A stretch of 64,000 bases of DNA, taken from positions 248,001 through 312,000 of the forward strand of contig NZ_VAUA01000005.1 in NCBI RefSeq assembly GCF_005771405.1, read 5' to 3'. Positions within the stretch are counted from its first letter, which is position 1. Every line of letters begins with the position of its first letter. This DNA comes from Parasedimentitalea maritima (GTDB taxonomy: Bacteria; Pseudomonadota; Alphaproteobacteria; Rhodobacterales; Rhodobacteraceae). Shown piece by piece: positions 47,516 through 56,375 of the stretch. Under the pieces are notes generated by a model. That model was not told where the DNA came from and did no database searches. It saw only the letters and a program-made list of their open reading frames with translations. The translations under genes were made by a program, and so were the position numbers.

Positions 47516-47935
47516 ATGATTGCAAAAGACATTATCACCAAACTGGATCTACAGCCACACCCCGAAGGGGGATGGTACCGCCAAACCTGGCAGGCCGAAA
47601 ATCAAGGACGTGCAACGGGAACCTGCATTTACTTTCTACTGGCCGCCGGTGAGAGCAGCCACTGGCACCGGGTTGATGCCACCGAGATATGGCTTTTTCA
47701 TGCAGGGGCGCCCTTGACGCTATCGCTCTCTGAACGCGACGAAGGTCCCGCCCAGGACCATCTTCTAACCCCAGACCTGAGCAAAGGTGCGCCGCAAATC
47801 ATCGTTCCCAAGGGACATTGGCAAGCTGCGCGGACAACTGGAGAGTACACGTTGGTCAGCTGCACAGTATCGCCAGGGTTTCAATTTGATGGATTTGAAC
47901 TGGCCGCAGACGGATTTGACATTCTTCGAGACTGA
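47516..47935 (+). CDS. Cupin (DUF985 type) protein
   Basis: 139-residue cupin-fold protein. Family features are LDLQPHPEGGWYRQTW, then ESSHWHRVDATEIWLFHAG (metal-binding His/Glu set), and PKGHWQAARTTGEYTLVSC. Its function is not established. The start is uncertain: ATG 47516 fits homologues beginning just before this motif, while an in-frame GTG at 47495 is possible. It shares a 57-base divergent region with selO. Confidence 0.88.
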   Translation: MIAKDIITKLDLQPHPEGGWYRQTWQAENQGRATGTCIYFLLAAGESSHWHRVDATEIWLFHAGAPLTLSLSERDEGPAQDHLLTPDLSKGAPQIIVPKGHWQAARTTGEYTLVSCTVSPGFQFDGFELAADGFDILRD

Positions 47936-48000
47936 AACATGTCATGTTGTTAACTAGCTAGCAACGATATCCAGTCGACAAGCATCCAAAGGGTCGCATA

Positions 48001-48819
48001 ATGAATAGTCTTTATTTGAAAGAGTTTGACGCCACTGTTCGATATCATGTCATCGAAGGGTACGGGCCAGCAGCAGTCTATTTACCCGCACTCAGCTTTC
48101 CGTCCTTGGCAAACTTTTTGCCAACCGCAACCCACTCAAAAATGCGCGGATTCCGCAGTATTTTGATCGACTATCTTGGGGTTGGGCATAGTGAACGGCC
48201 TTCAGACTTTGATCATTCGATGCAAAACCATGCAAAAATCGTTGCGAAGATCCTAGATCACGAGGGTCTACAGAAATGCGTAATTGTCGGGCACAGCATG
48301 GGAGGGACTGTTGCCATCTACCTGGCCATGCAAAGGCCAGATCTGGTCTCCGAACTGATTGTGTGTGAGGGAAACGTTACACCTGGCGGAGGCATGGGAA
48401 CACAGTATTTCACCTCGGTCTCTGAAACCGAGTTTGTAACTACCCTTTTCCCAAAGCTGCTTGCAAAATGGAGAAAGGATGGTCGCGACGGAGATACAGA
48501 GGCTCAATGGAGATGTGGTGCCTGGGAGGATGTCGACTTCACGGGCATATATAGAAACAGCAAATCTCTTGTCGATCTACCCGCCAATTTTAAGCAAAGT
48601 TTCCTCTCACTCCCATTGAAGCGGACATTTGTTTACGGAGAGGAAACATATCCAGAAAACACTGGTGAAATTAAGGCCGACGCTCCTGATCCCAGCGAAC
48701 TGAAAAGAAATGGCATCTCAATCGCCGTTGTCCCCGGTGTCGGTCATGATCAGATGATTTTCAATCCGAACGCGTTTGTAGAGGTTTTAAGTAGAGCTTT
48801 GGACCGCCCCGCACACTGA
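48001..48819 (+). CDS. Alpha/beta-fold hydrolase
   Basis: 272-residue hydrolase. The nucleophile elbow is GHSMGGTVAIY, with Ser following VIVGH. The catalytic Asp/His are likely in the C-terminal half (VPGVGHDQMIFNP). An oxyanion-region strand, SILIDYLGVGHSERP, precedes the elbow. No signal peptide, so cytosolic. The substrate is unknown. Codon use looks richer in A and T than in the flanking genes, which may hint at transfer; this is a visual impression only. It is convergent with anmK. Confidence 0.88.
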   Translation: MNSLYLKEFDATVRYHVIEGYGPAAVYLPALSFPSLANFLPTATHSKMRGFRSILIDYLGVGHSERPSDFDHSMQNHAKIVAKILDHEGLQKCVIVGHSMGGTVAIYLAMQRPDLVSELIVCEGNVTPGGGMGTQYFTSVSETEFVTTLFPKLLAKWRKDGRDGDTEAQWRCGAWEDVDFTGIYRNSKSLVDLPANFKQSFLSLPLKRTFVYGEETYPENTGEIKADAPDPSELKRNGISIAVVPGVGHDQMIFNPNAFVEVLSRALDRPAH

Positions 48820-48841
48820 TCCTATACCCGGACCATATCCT

Positions 48842-49948
48842 TTATCCAGGGAGACTCACCACGCCACCGCCCACACAAGCACTAACTCCGGTTGTACCGG
48901 GGGCAGAGGTGGCCATGCCACGCGCCACCCGGACCGCCAGATAGGCAAATGCCTGCGCCTCCAGCATGTCACCATCCAGACCCAGCTCTTCGACCTTTTG
49001 AACCGGACAATCGAGCGAGACCTCCAACATCTGCATCAGCACCGGATTGTGACGGCCGCCGCCAGTGACCAAAACGCTAGAGGGGGATTCGGGACAATGC
49101 TGCATACCCTGCGCCACACCCGCCGCACACATCGCAGTCAATGTTGCGGCTGCATCTGCATCACTTAACTCGCCAACCAAATTGATCATTTCAGAGAAAT
49201 CATTTCGGTCCAGAGACTTGGGCGGCAGCCTTGAGAAATAGGATTCGGCCAAGAACAGTTCGAGCGCCCCGGTTTCAACGGTCCCGGACTGAGCTAGCCG
49301 CCCATCCGCATCCATGTTCAGCCCCAACCGCGCCTGCATCAGGTCATTGACGGGCGCATTGGCTGGTCCGGTGTCAAAGGCCAGCAAGGCCCCGGCGTCT
49401 TCGGGCGAGTCAAACCGCGGATCGACATAAGTCAGGTTCCCAACCCCGCCGAGATTGAGAAAACAAACTGGTTTTTTCAGGTTCAGATATTTCGCGCAGG
49501 CAAAATGGAAGAAGGGAGCCAAAGGCGCACCTTCGCCGCCCATCGCAACGTCATCAGAGCGAAAATCCCAAACAACAGGCCGACCTGTTTTGGCCGCAAG
49601 CGTCGCACCGTCGCCAACCTGATAGGTCCCCTGCTGACGTGGCGCATGGGCCAGAGTTTGCCCATGAAACCCTGCAACATCATAGTCAGAAAACCTTGAC
49701 AGCAGCTCAGCATGAGCGTCATCCACCACCTCGGCGGCGGCCTCAGCCTCGGCGCCACCCCAGTGTCCCAGTGCTGCGCGTAAGCAGGTTCGCTCAGCCT
49801 CGGAATAGGCGCGATACCCACTGGCACCAAAGTTGTGAATTCGGATTCCATCAGTGTCGACAACAGCCGCATCAACCCCATCCAGCGAGGTGCCACTCAT
49901 CATCCCCAGCGCGGTAACCACACCCGTTTTTTCTATCGCTTTCGCCAT
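48842..49948 (-). CDS. anmK: Anhydro-N-acetylmuramic acid kinase
   Basis: Cell-wall recycling enzyme that opens and phosphorylates 1,6-anhydro-MurNAc to MurNAc-6-phosphate. The 368 residues carry [16 protein letters not shown] (phosphate-binding), [42 protein letters not shown] and the C-terminal [11 protein letters not shown]. It is monocistronic and divergent from tyrS. Confidence 0.96.
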   Translation of the reverse strand: MAKAIEKTGVVTALGMMSGTSLDGVDAAVVDTDGIRIHNFGASGYRAYSEAERTCLRAALGHWGGAEAEAAAEVVDDAHAELLSRFSDYDVAGFHGQTLAHAPRQQGTYQVGDGATLAAKTGRPVVWDFRSDDVAMGGEGAPLAPFFHFACAKYLNLKKPVCFLNLGGVGNLTYVDPRFDSPEDAGALLAFDTGPANAPVNDLMQARLGLNMDADGRLAQSGTVETGALELFLAESYFSRLPPKSLDRNDFSEMINLVGELSDADAAATLTAMCAAGVAQGMQHCPESPSSVLVTGGGRHNPVLMQMLEVSLDCPVQKVEELGLDGDMLEAQAFAYLAVRVARGMATSAPGTTGVSACVGGGVVSLPG

Positions 49949-50089
49949 GCTCTATCCCTTATGCCGCAGCTGGGCTTGCCTTGGCCCGTTACCCGTCACT
50001 ATAGGCGCTGTTTTTTCTGCCGAAAACCGGTTCCCACTGCCGCAATTGCGTTTTATACAAGCCGACGCATACCATAGCCGAGGCACATC

Positions 50090-51343
50090 ATGACCTATCA
50101 CCCCAAATCGGAATTCATCGCCACCATGATGGAGCGCGGCTTTCTTGCCGATTGCACCGATTATCAAGGCCTGGACGAAGCCCTGATGACACCCGGCCAA
50201 CCCGCCTATATCGGGTTTGATGCCACTGCCAAGTCATTGCATGTTGGATCCTTGATCCAAATCATGATGCTGCGCTGGTTGCAAAAAACCGGTCACAAGC
50301 CAATCACTCTGATGGGCGGCGGCACGACCAAAGTGGGCGACCCGTCGTTTCGCGCGGATGAACGCCCGCTGCTGACCGAAGCACAGATCGACGACAATAT
50401 CGCCGGCATCAAGAAAGTGTTCTCGGCCTACGTCGATTACAACGACAGTGAGAACGGCGCTGTGATGATCAACAATGCCGAATGGCTTGACGGTCTGAAC
50501 TACCTAGAGTTTCTGCGCGACATTGGTCGGCATTTTTCGGTCAACCGCATGTTGGCCTTTGAATCGGTGAAATCACGCCTAGACCGCGAACAGTCGCTGT
50601 CCTTCCTCGAATTCAACTACATGATCTTGCAGGCCTATGACTTTATGGAACTGCACCGCCGCTATTGCTGCGTTCTGCAAATGGGCGGTTCGGATCAGTG
50701 GGGCAATATCGTCAACGGTATTGACCTGACCCGCCGCACCATCGAAGGCGAAGTTTATGGGCTAACCTCACCGCTGCTGACCACCTCGGACGGCAAGAAA
50801 ATGGGGAAATCCCAGTCCGGCGCGATCTGGCTGAACCCGGACATGCTGTCGTCTTATGAATTCTGGCAGTTTTGGCGCAACACGACGGATGCCGATGTTG
50901 GCCGCTTCCTGAAGCTTTACACCGAGTTGCCAGTAGACGAATGCGACCGTCTGGGCGCGCTGGAAGGATCCGAGATCAACGAGGCCAAGGTACGCCTTGC
51001 GAACGAGGTGACAACCCTGCTGCACGGCGCCGAAGCTGCCACGGCCGCCGAAGCGACCGCTCGTGAAGTGTTTGAAAAAGGTGGCGTGGGCGACGACCTG
51101 CCGACCCTGTCTTTGTCAGCCGCTGACCTTGGTGATGGCATGTCCATCGTTCAACTGATCGTTAAATCCGGCCTCGCCAAATCCGGCAAAGACGCCAAAC
51201 GCCTGATCAAGGAAAACGGCGCCAAGCTGGATGACGAGCCATTGACCAATGCAGGGCTAATGATTGACGCAGCGGCGTTGACCTCTCCGATCAAATTAAG
51301 CGCAGGTAAAAAGCGCCATGCCCTGGTGCAACTGGACGCATAG
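50090..51343 (+). CDS. tyrS: Tyrosyl-tRNA synthetase
   Basis: Class I aminoacyl-tRNA synthetase of 417 residues. The HIGH-type signature is HVGSLIQ, the KMSKS-type signature KMGKSQSG, and the tyrosine pocket lies around [14 protein letters not shown] and [11 protein letters not shown]. The C-terminal S4-like domain (about 345-410) has [22 protein letters not shown]. Normal length. A hairpin follows 24 bases after the stop. Confidence 0.97.
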   Translation: MTYHPKSEFIATMMERGFLADCTDYQGLDEALMTPGQPAYIGFDATAKSLHVGSLIQIMMLRWLQKTGHKPITLMGGGTTKVGDPSFRADERPLLTEAQIDDNIAGIKKVFSAYVDYNDSENGAVMINNAEWLDGLNYLEFLRDIGRHFSVNRMLAFESVKSRLDREQSLSFLEFNYMILQAYDFMELHRRYCCVLQMGGSDQWGNIVNGIDLTRRTIEGEVYGLTSPLLTTSDGKKMGKSQSGAIWLNPDMLSSYEFWQFWRNTTDADVGRFLKLYTELPVDECDRLGALEGSEINEAKVRLANEVTTLLHGAEAATAAEATAREVFEKGGVGDDLPTLSLSAADLGDGMSIVQLIVKSGLAKSGKDAKRLIKENGAKLDDEPLTNAGLMIDAAALTSPIKLSAGKKRHALVQLDA

Positions 51344-51366
51344 GACAACCAACCTCAATGACCAGA

Positions 51367-51390
51367 CAAGGGCCGTTCGCGCGGCCCTTG
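51367..51390. terminator. Hairpin downstream of tyrS
   Basis: Perfect 9-bp stem CAAGGGCCG (51367-51375) and CGGCCCTTG (51382-51390) with loop TTCGCG. It lies after the tyrS stop on the plus strand and 4 bases after the stop of the small minus-strand ORF at 51395, so it could serve both. No T run follows in either direction. Confidence 0.65.
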
Positions 51391-51394
51391 ATGT

Positions 51395-51553
51395 CTAAAC
51401 AACAGCTCCCGCCCGGTGTAAGATATCAAAGATATCTTCCTCCCGTTGGGCCGGGCGCCACGCTATACGCGGCGCGGACCTGTTTGGTGAGGACGCCGGA
51501 TCGGAGAAGCGGTCCCGTAAAGGCAGTCTAGAAAACCAAAAAATCAAGCACAC
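51395..51553 (-). CDS. Possible small protein B (52 residues)
   Basis: Open frame from GTG 51553 (or TTG 51547) to the stop at 51395. The product is basic and Pro-rich in the middle (LPLRDRFSDPASSPNRSAPR), with a C-terminal REEDIFDILHRAGAVV that could form a helix. It overlaps the end of the upstream small ORF by 26 bases in another frame, which would allow coupled translation, and a terminator-like hairpin follows at once. No strong ribosome-binding site and no family recognised. Confidence 0.4.
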   Translation of the reverse strand: MCLIFWFSRLPLRDRFSDPASSPNRSAPRIAWRPAQREEDIFDILHRAGAVV

Positions 51554-51683
51554 TTAGGGCCAGGAACACCGGTACTGACAACGCTGTGGCCAGTAACACT
51601 GCAGCGGCTTTGGTCATACGTGGCGCGGGGGCGCTATGGCCGAGGATTTGAATAGAATTTTTCATAACCTCATTAACCATCAT
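51528..51683 (-). CDS. Possible small membrane protein A (51 residues)
   Basis: Open frame from ATG 51683 (other in-frame ATGs at 51680 and 51665) to TAG at 51528. The C-terminal half is one hydrophobic helix (AAAVLLATALSVPVFLALSV), and the N-terminal half is polar with APAPRMTK, as in small single-pass membrane proteins. Codon use resembles neighbouring genes. The ribosome-binding site is weak, and only 19 bases separate its start from the plus-strand gene at 51703, which leaves little room for two promoters. Confidence 0.4.
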   Translation of the reverse strand: MMVNEVMKNSIQILGHSAPAPRMTKAAAVLLATALSVPVFLALSVLDFLVF

Positions 51684-51702
51684 TTAGGTTTATACGGCGT
51701 TA

Positions 51703-52656
51703 ATGGCGCCTATGTTCGATTTCATGCCAGCAGACGTCAGGCCCCGCCCCATTCAACGTTCAATCCCCATCCGCGCCTTGGCCCAATCGCAGGAATTTAC
51801 CCGCGCCGTACAGCTGCGTGGTCAAAAGCCTCTGGTCCTTGATCAGTTGGGTGACACAGTTGTTATGCAACAACGCTTTTGGGGCCGTGTTGATGTTGCA
51901 ATGGTCAACCGGGCACAGATCACCAAGCCACTCAGGTTGTTGGAACTGCTGCAGGAAAATGGCCTGCGCCGGACGCCCGTAATCCTGTCGCCACAGTCAC
52001 TCACGCCAGATCTGGCGAAACTCGGCGCGGTTCCCCTGATCAGCCCGGCGCAGGTTGCCCAACTTGAGCTGACCACGTCAAAGTCAGAACGCCGCGCCGC
52101 ATTACATCAAAAATGGCGCAACCGGTTAAACCATGCTGAATCGCAAAACCTTCGGGTCAAATGTGAAAACATGCCGCTAGACCCGGATCACTGGTTGCTC
52201 CAGGCGGATGCCAAACAACAGGGCCAACGCGGCTATCGCAATTGGCCCATGGACCTGACACTGGCCTATGTGCATGAGAACCCCGGTAAGGCAAAACTGT
52301 TTCAGGCGTTCGAAGATCGCGAGGTGATCGCTGCCGTACTCATCCTGTGTCATGGCAACAGCGCCACCTATCATATCAGCCATTCAACAGACCGGGGCCG
52401 CAGTCTCTCCGCCCATAACCTATTGATGTGGAAGGCGATGAACTGGCTCGCGGCACAAGACTACCTGCAGCTGGATCTGGGATTGATCAACACAGAAGAC
52501 GCCGCCGGGCTGGCCCGTTTCAAACTGGGGACCGGAGCAAAACTACATAGTTTGGGCGGTACCTGGGCCTATTGGCCACCAATGGGGCGCTTGCTTGGGC
52601 CACTTGCTGCACTGGACCGTCGCTTAATGACGCCCCGGAAAACTGGACAGGCCTAG
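51703..52656 (+). CDS. FemAB/GNAT-type acyltransferase-like protein
   Basis: 317 residues; the C-terminal half (about 145-300) resembles the FemAB/BioF2-like GNAT domain: KWRNRLNHAESQNL, ILCHGNSATYHISHS, then SAHNLLMWKAMNWLA and LDLGLINTEDAAGLARFKLG. Such proteins transfer amino acids or acyl groups, for example to cell wall or secreted polysaccharide. The substrate is unknown. The start is uncertain: ATG 51703, 51712 and 51724 are all in frame and none has a strong ribosome-binding site. Confidence 0.72.
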   Translation: MAPMFDFMPADVRPRPIQRSIPIRALAQSQEFTRAVQLRGQKPLVLDQLGDTVVMQQRFWGRVDVAMVNRAQITKPLRLLELLQENGLRRTPVILSPQSLTPDLAKLGAVPLISPAQVAQLELTTSKSERRAALHQKWRNRLNHAESQNLRVKCENMPLDPDHWLLQADAKQQGQRGYRNWPMDLTLAYVHENPGKAKLFQAFEDREVIAAVLILCHGNSATYHISHSTDRGRSLSAHNLLMWKAMNWLAAQDYLQLDLGLINTEDAAGLARFKLGTGAKLHSLGGTWAYWPPMGRLLGPLAALDRRLMTPRKTGQA

Positions 52657-52667
52657 GTGATCTTGTC

Positions 52668-52689
52668 TATCTGAACGTATGTTCAGATA
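52668..52689. promoter_or_regulatory. Perfect 9-4-9 palindrome, TetR-type operator candidate
   Basis: Arms TATCTGAAC (52668-52676) and GTTCAGATA (52681-52689) around GTAT. It ends 18 bases before the SDR start and 4 bases before its GAGGAG ribosome-binding site, so it would cover the promoter or transcript start. Size and symmetry are typical of TetR-family operators. No TetR gene is in the window. Confidence 0.65.
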
Positions 52690-52707
52690 ACGCGAGGAGC
52701 CCTGCTC

Positions 52708-53463
52708 ATGAAATTGTCCACAACCGCCGCCGTCATCACTGGCGGCGCTTCGGGTTTGGGAGAAGCCACAGCGCGTCACTTTGCTGAAAATGGCGCCCAG
52801 ATCACCATTCTTGACCGCGACGCCGAACGTGGCGCCGCTGTGGCTGCTGAAATTGGCGGGCATTTTGTGCAGACGGATGTCACCGATGAGACTTCGGTTG
52901 CCGCTGCAATGGCCTTTGCTGTTGAGAAAATGGGCCGGATTTCAGCCTGCGTGAACTGTGCTGGCATCGCTTTTGGTATCAAAACCGTAGGCCGCGATGG
53001 ACCACATCCACTGGACGCCTTTCAACGCACCATCGACATCAACCTGATCGGCACCTTCAACGTCGCCCGACTGGCAGCGGTTGAAATCGCCAAAAATGAC
53101 CCTGAATCCGATGGCGGGCGTGGTGTCATTATCAACACGGCCTCCGTTGCTGCATTTGATGGTCAAAAGGGCCAAGCTGCCTATTCCGCCTCCAAGGGTG
53201 GTGTGGTTGGCATGTGCCTGCCAATGGCCCGCGATCTGGCTTCAACCGGTATTCGGGTGATGACCATTGCGCCAGGTATCTTCATGACACCAATGCTGGC
53301 GGGTTTGCCCGAAGAGGTACAGCAACAGCTGGCAGCGGATGTGCCCAATCCACCGCGTCTGGGAGAGGCCTCTGAATATGGCCGGACGGCCGGATTCATC
53401 GTTGAAATGGGCTATCTCAATGGTGAGGTCATTCGGCTTGACGGCGCGCTGCGTATGCGCTGA
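52708..53463 (+). CDS. SDR-family oxidoreductase (3-hydroxyacyl-CoA dehydrogenase type 2-like)
   Basis: NAD(P)-dependent short-chain dehydrogenase of 251 residues. Cofactor loop TGGASGLGEAT, Asp in LDRDAERG suggesting NAD, NCAGIAFG, catalytic Ser in NTASVAAF, and YSASKGG with Tyr and Lys. The layout with GPHPLDAFQRTIDINLIGTFN and RVMTIAPGIFMTPML resembles HSD17B10-type enzymes of fatty-acid or branched-chain acyl-CoA breakdown. GAGGAG lies upstream. It appears monocistronic and under the palindrome before it. Confidence 0.92.
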   Translation: MKLSTTAAVITGGASGLGEATARHFAENGAQITILDRDAERGAAVAAEIGGHFVQTDVTDETSVAAAMAFAVEKMGRISACVNCAGIAFGIKTVGRDGPHPLDAFQRTIDINLIGTFNVARLAAVEIAKNDPESDGGRGVIINTASVAAFDGQKGQAAYSASKGGVVGMCLPMARDLASTGIRVMTIAPGIFMTPMLAGLPEEVQQQLAADVPNPPRLGEASEYGRTAGFIVEMGYLNGEVIRLDGALRMR

Positions 53464-53650
53464 TTGATCAAGAGGTGTTGCGTTCCAGGCAGCACCTCCG
53501 ACCGTTGCGTAAATCATAGATTCATCAGATCACAGAGACCATTCAAGCCCACATATTACTCAATATTTTTAACAGCTTATACCGCAGACCCGACAAAATC
53601 TTTCGTTTACTGCCGAGCAAATAAAGTGACTTTTTCCTTACAGAAATCAC

Positions 53651-53683
53651 TCCATTTTTAATGGATGTTTCGCGCGCGAAACA
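53651..53683. repeat. Two adjacent perfect dyads after the ABC-F gene
   Basis: TCCATT-TTT-AATGGA (53651-53665) is directly followed by an 18-base perfect palindrome, TGTTTCGCG-CGCGAAACA (53666-53683). The second ends one base before the stop codon of the minus-strand ABC-F gene. They may form the transcript end of that gene, though no classical T run is present, or a protein-binding site. Confidence 0.55.
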
Positions 53684-53684
53684 A

Positions 53685-55490
53685 TTAGCCCCCGGCTTTC
53701 TCCTCCAGCTCCATCCATTCTTCCTCGGATGCAGATAGTTTTTGCTGCCGCTGAACTAGGGCCTCGCTGGCTTTTTTGAACTTCACCGGTTCGCGTGTGA
53801 ACAGCTCCGGGTCAGCCATCAACCCTTCCAGTTTCGCGATCTCTTGTTCCAGACGTTCAATCTCTTCAGGCAGGGCCTCTAGCCGGTGTTTTTCAGTGAA
53901 AGACAGCCCAGACACCACCTTGGTCTCTTGCTTGGCTTTCACCTTAGCCGATTTTGCTTTCTCTGCCTGCTCTGCTTCAGATGGTCCCTTTTGGTTCAGG
54001 TAATCGCTCCACCCACCGGCATAGGCGGTGGCACGCCCATCGCCTTCCATTGCGATGGTGGTGGTCGCAACCCGGTCCAGAAAGTCCCGATCGTGACTGA
54101 CCAACAGCACTGTGCCGTCATAGCTGTCCAGCAGCTCCTGCAACAGATCCAGCGTTTCGATATCCAGATCGTTGGTCGGTTCATCCAAGACCAACAGGTT
54201 GCTTTGCCGCGCCATCAGCTTGGCCAACAGAAGGCGTGCCTTTTCACCGCCCGACAGCGACCGTACCGGAGCACGGGCCTGACGTTCGTCAAACAAGAAG
54301 TCTTTGAGATAACCAACCACGTGCTTGGGCATGCCACGTACCATCACCTGATCGGACTTACCCGAAACGCCCATTTCGGGGTCAGTGGTCAGGTTGTCCC
54401 ACAGGCTCAGATCGGGGTTCAACTGGTCGCGTGTCTGGTCGAACATTGCGATTTCCAGCTTGGTGCCCTGTCTAACGTTGCCAGAATCTGGTGCTTCCAG
54501 CCCCAACAACATCTTCAAGAGCGTGGTTTTTCCCACCCCATTGGGGCCAACAAAAGCCACCCGATCGCCGCGCTGCACCTTGAGATCGAAATCAACCACA
54601 ATCTGTTTGTCGCCAAATCCTTTGGTCAAGCGCTCTGCTTCGATCACCTTACGCCCGGACTTGGGCGAGGTATCCAAGGCGAAATCGGCTGTGCCCTGAC
54701 GTTTGATCTGACCTGCACGCTGTTCGCGCAGATCCCGCAGCGCACGCACCCGTCCCATGTTGCGCTTGCGTCGCGCACTGATGCCTTCCACCGCCCACCG
54801 AGCTTCGGACTTGATCAGCCGGTTCAGCTTGTGGCGCTGCATGTCCTCTTCTTCCCAGATGGTATCCCGCCAGGCTTCAAAAGCATCAAACCCTTTTTCC
54901 TGACGCCGCACCTGACCGCGATCAATCCACAAGGTGGCACGGGTCAAAGCGCGTAGAAATGCCCGGTCGTGTGAAATCAGCACAAAGGCTGTTCGAGTCG
55001 ACTTCAGCTCGCGTTCCAGCCACCCAATCGCCTCGATATCCAAGTGGTTGGTGGGCTCGTCCAGCAACATCAAATCCGGCGCTTCTGCCATCAACTTGGC
55101 AAGTGCCGCGCGGCGTTTCTCACCACCTGATGCGGTTTCAACGCTGCGCGAGGGGTCAAATTTCAACCCTTCGCCTGCTCGCTCAACCTTGTACAATTCC
55201 CCTGGTTCCAACCCGCTACAGGCAAAATCGCCCAGCGTGGCAAAGCCCTCCATGGTGGGATCCTGTTCCATATAGCCAACAGATCGCCCAGGAGGGATAA
55301 CAATGGTGCCAGTGTCGGCCTCAACCAGCCCGGCCATCACCTTCATCAAGGTGGATTTACCGGACCCGTTACGCCCAACCAGCGCCACACGGTCGCTGGG
55401 CTGAACCACCAGATCAAGATCGGAAAAAACCGGTTCACCACCAAAGGTCAGCGAAATACCGGACATCTGCAAAAGAGGAATACGTGCCAT
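53685..55490 (-). CDS. ABC-F family ATPase (Uup-like)
   Basis: 601 residues with two ABC domains and no membrane segments: Walker A GRNGSGKST and signature ASGGEKRRA; then GPNGVGKTT and LSGGEKARLLLA. A linker with KLNRLIKSEARWAVEGISARR lies between them. The C-terminal about 75 residues form a charged coiled coil (EEIERLEQEIAKLEGLM), typical of Uup, which binds branched DNA and affects ribosome function. A second ABC-F paralogue is at 16949. Single gene, divergent or isolated from its neighbours. Confidence 0.93.
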   Translation of the reverse strand: MARIPLLQMSGISLTFGGEPVFSDLDLVVQPSDRVALVGRNGSGKSTLMKVMAGLVEADTGTIVIPPGRSVGYMEQDPTMEGFATLGDFACSGLEPGELYKVERAGEGLKFDPSRSVETASGGEKRRAALAKLMAEAPDLMLLDEPTNHLDIEAIGWLERELKSTRTAFVLISHDRAFLRALTRATLWIDRGQVRRQEKGFDAFEAWRDTIWEEEDMQRHKLNRLIKSEARWAVEGISARRKRNMGRVRALRDLREQRAGQIKRQGTADFALDTSPKSGRKVIEAERLTKGFGDKQIVVDFDLKVQRGDRVAFVGPNGVGKTTLLKMLLGLEAPDSGNVRQGTKLEIAMFDQTRDQLNPDLSLWDNLTTDPEMGVSGKSDQVMVRGMPKHVVGYLKDFLFDERQARAPVRSLSGGEKARLLLAKLMARQSNLLVLDEPTNDLDIETLDLLQELLDSYDGTVLLVSHDRDFLDRVATTTIAMEGDGRATAYAGGWSDYLNQKGPSEAEQAEKAKSAKVKAKQETKVVSGLSFTEKHRLEALPEEIERLEQEIAKLEGLMADPELFTREPVKFKKASEALVQRQQKLSASEEEWMELEEKAGG

Positions 55491-55575
55491 ATCCGCCAGC
55501 TACCCCGCTCCCAGAGGCAGGTCAACGCCTCGCCGCGGCTCGAGCCGGTTTTCTTCCTGTGCTAGACACCCAACA

Positions 55576-56316
55576 TCAGTCCGCAACAGCCCTGAGCAGA
55601 CGTTTGCGGCTGGCAGAGATTGTAGCAACTTCCAGCCCAGTAAACACATGCATAGTGTTCATTTCGACATCAACCACCGCATGATCACTGACCCACCCTC
55701 CCATTGCCATGTAACTTCGCAACAGGGGGGGCATTTGCAACATGGCCTGCTTCATATCAGGCTTCTGTTGTGACAGCTGATCAAACTCAAACACCTCTGG
55801 CGACCCAACCTGCGGTAGCCATTGGCTTGGCCCCAGGTGACGGTGCCTCAGGACAGCAAACGCATCAAGATACCGATCTGCCTGAGTGCCAGCAAAAGAC
55901 GTACAGCCAAACAACATTTGAATTCCGATGTCATCAACGATGCAGGTCAGCGCGCCCCAGGACAAACGCAGAATATCGGGAGTATTTGCATTGGGAAGGA
56001 TGCAAAACCGTCCCATTTCAGCCATTGGACCTGGGAATTTCTCAAGTCTGGATAGATCGTAGAACTGCGCTGAATAGCTTTGTGGGACATTGGCACCATC
56101 GACAAGATGCAAAACGCGAAAGTACCCCACCAATGTGTCTGAGCGGACGTCTTCGATCAGGATATGATGACAGGAATCGTCAAATCGATCCCGATCCAGT
56201 TTTGATATCCCAAAGCAGTGGCTCCGGAGCCTCTGTGCTGCAGACAGATCGTGCTCACCCTGAGCAAACCTGGCGCGGTAGTGCCCTTTGCTCAGGATTT
56301 CAGTAGGATGAGACAT
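55576..56316 (-). CDS. OlsB-like ornithine N-acyltransferase (GNAT, hemolysin-like)
   Basis: 246-residue acyl-ACP-dependent acyltransferase family protein. Early YRARFAQGEHDLSAAQRLRSHCFG and DDSCHHILIEDV, then LVGYFRVL and AEMGRFCILPN match the OlsB/Acetyltransf_5 group, which makes lyso-ornithine lipid. No olsA lies next to it. ATG 56316 has GGAGAT about 7 bases upstream, and the frame extends 7 codons more. It follows bamE by 59 bases on the same strand. Function as OlsB is likely but not proven. Confidence 0.8.
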   Translation of the reverse strand: MSHPTEILSKGHYRARFAQGEHDLSAAQRLRSHCFGISKLDRDRFDDSCHHILIEDVRSDTLVGYFRVLHLVDGANVPQSYSAQFYDLSRLEKFPGPMAEMGRFCILPNANTPDILRLSWGALTCIVDDIGIQMLFGCTSFAGTQADRYLDAFAVLRHRHLGPSQWLPQVGSPEVFEFDQLSQQKPDMKQAMLQMPPLLRSYMAMGGWVSDHAVVDVEMNTMHVFTGLEVATISASRKRLLRAVAD

Positions 56317-56375
56317 GGCTGATCTCCGCAACGCCAAAAGACGCTTTGACTGGGCCAGTCAGCACGCGACAGTTC

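Noticed and set aside
51420-51438. Palindrome AAGATATC-AAA-GATATCTT as an operator
   Set aside because: It coincides with the repeated codons for DIFDIL in small ORF B, so symmetry may be a coding by-product.
53886-54956. 356-codon open frame antisense to the second ABC-F gene
   Set aside because: The opposite strand has complete Walker and signature motifs; this frame is its shadow.
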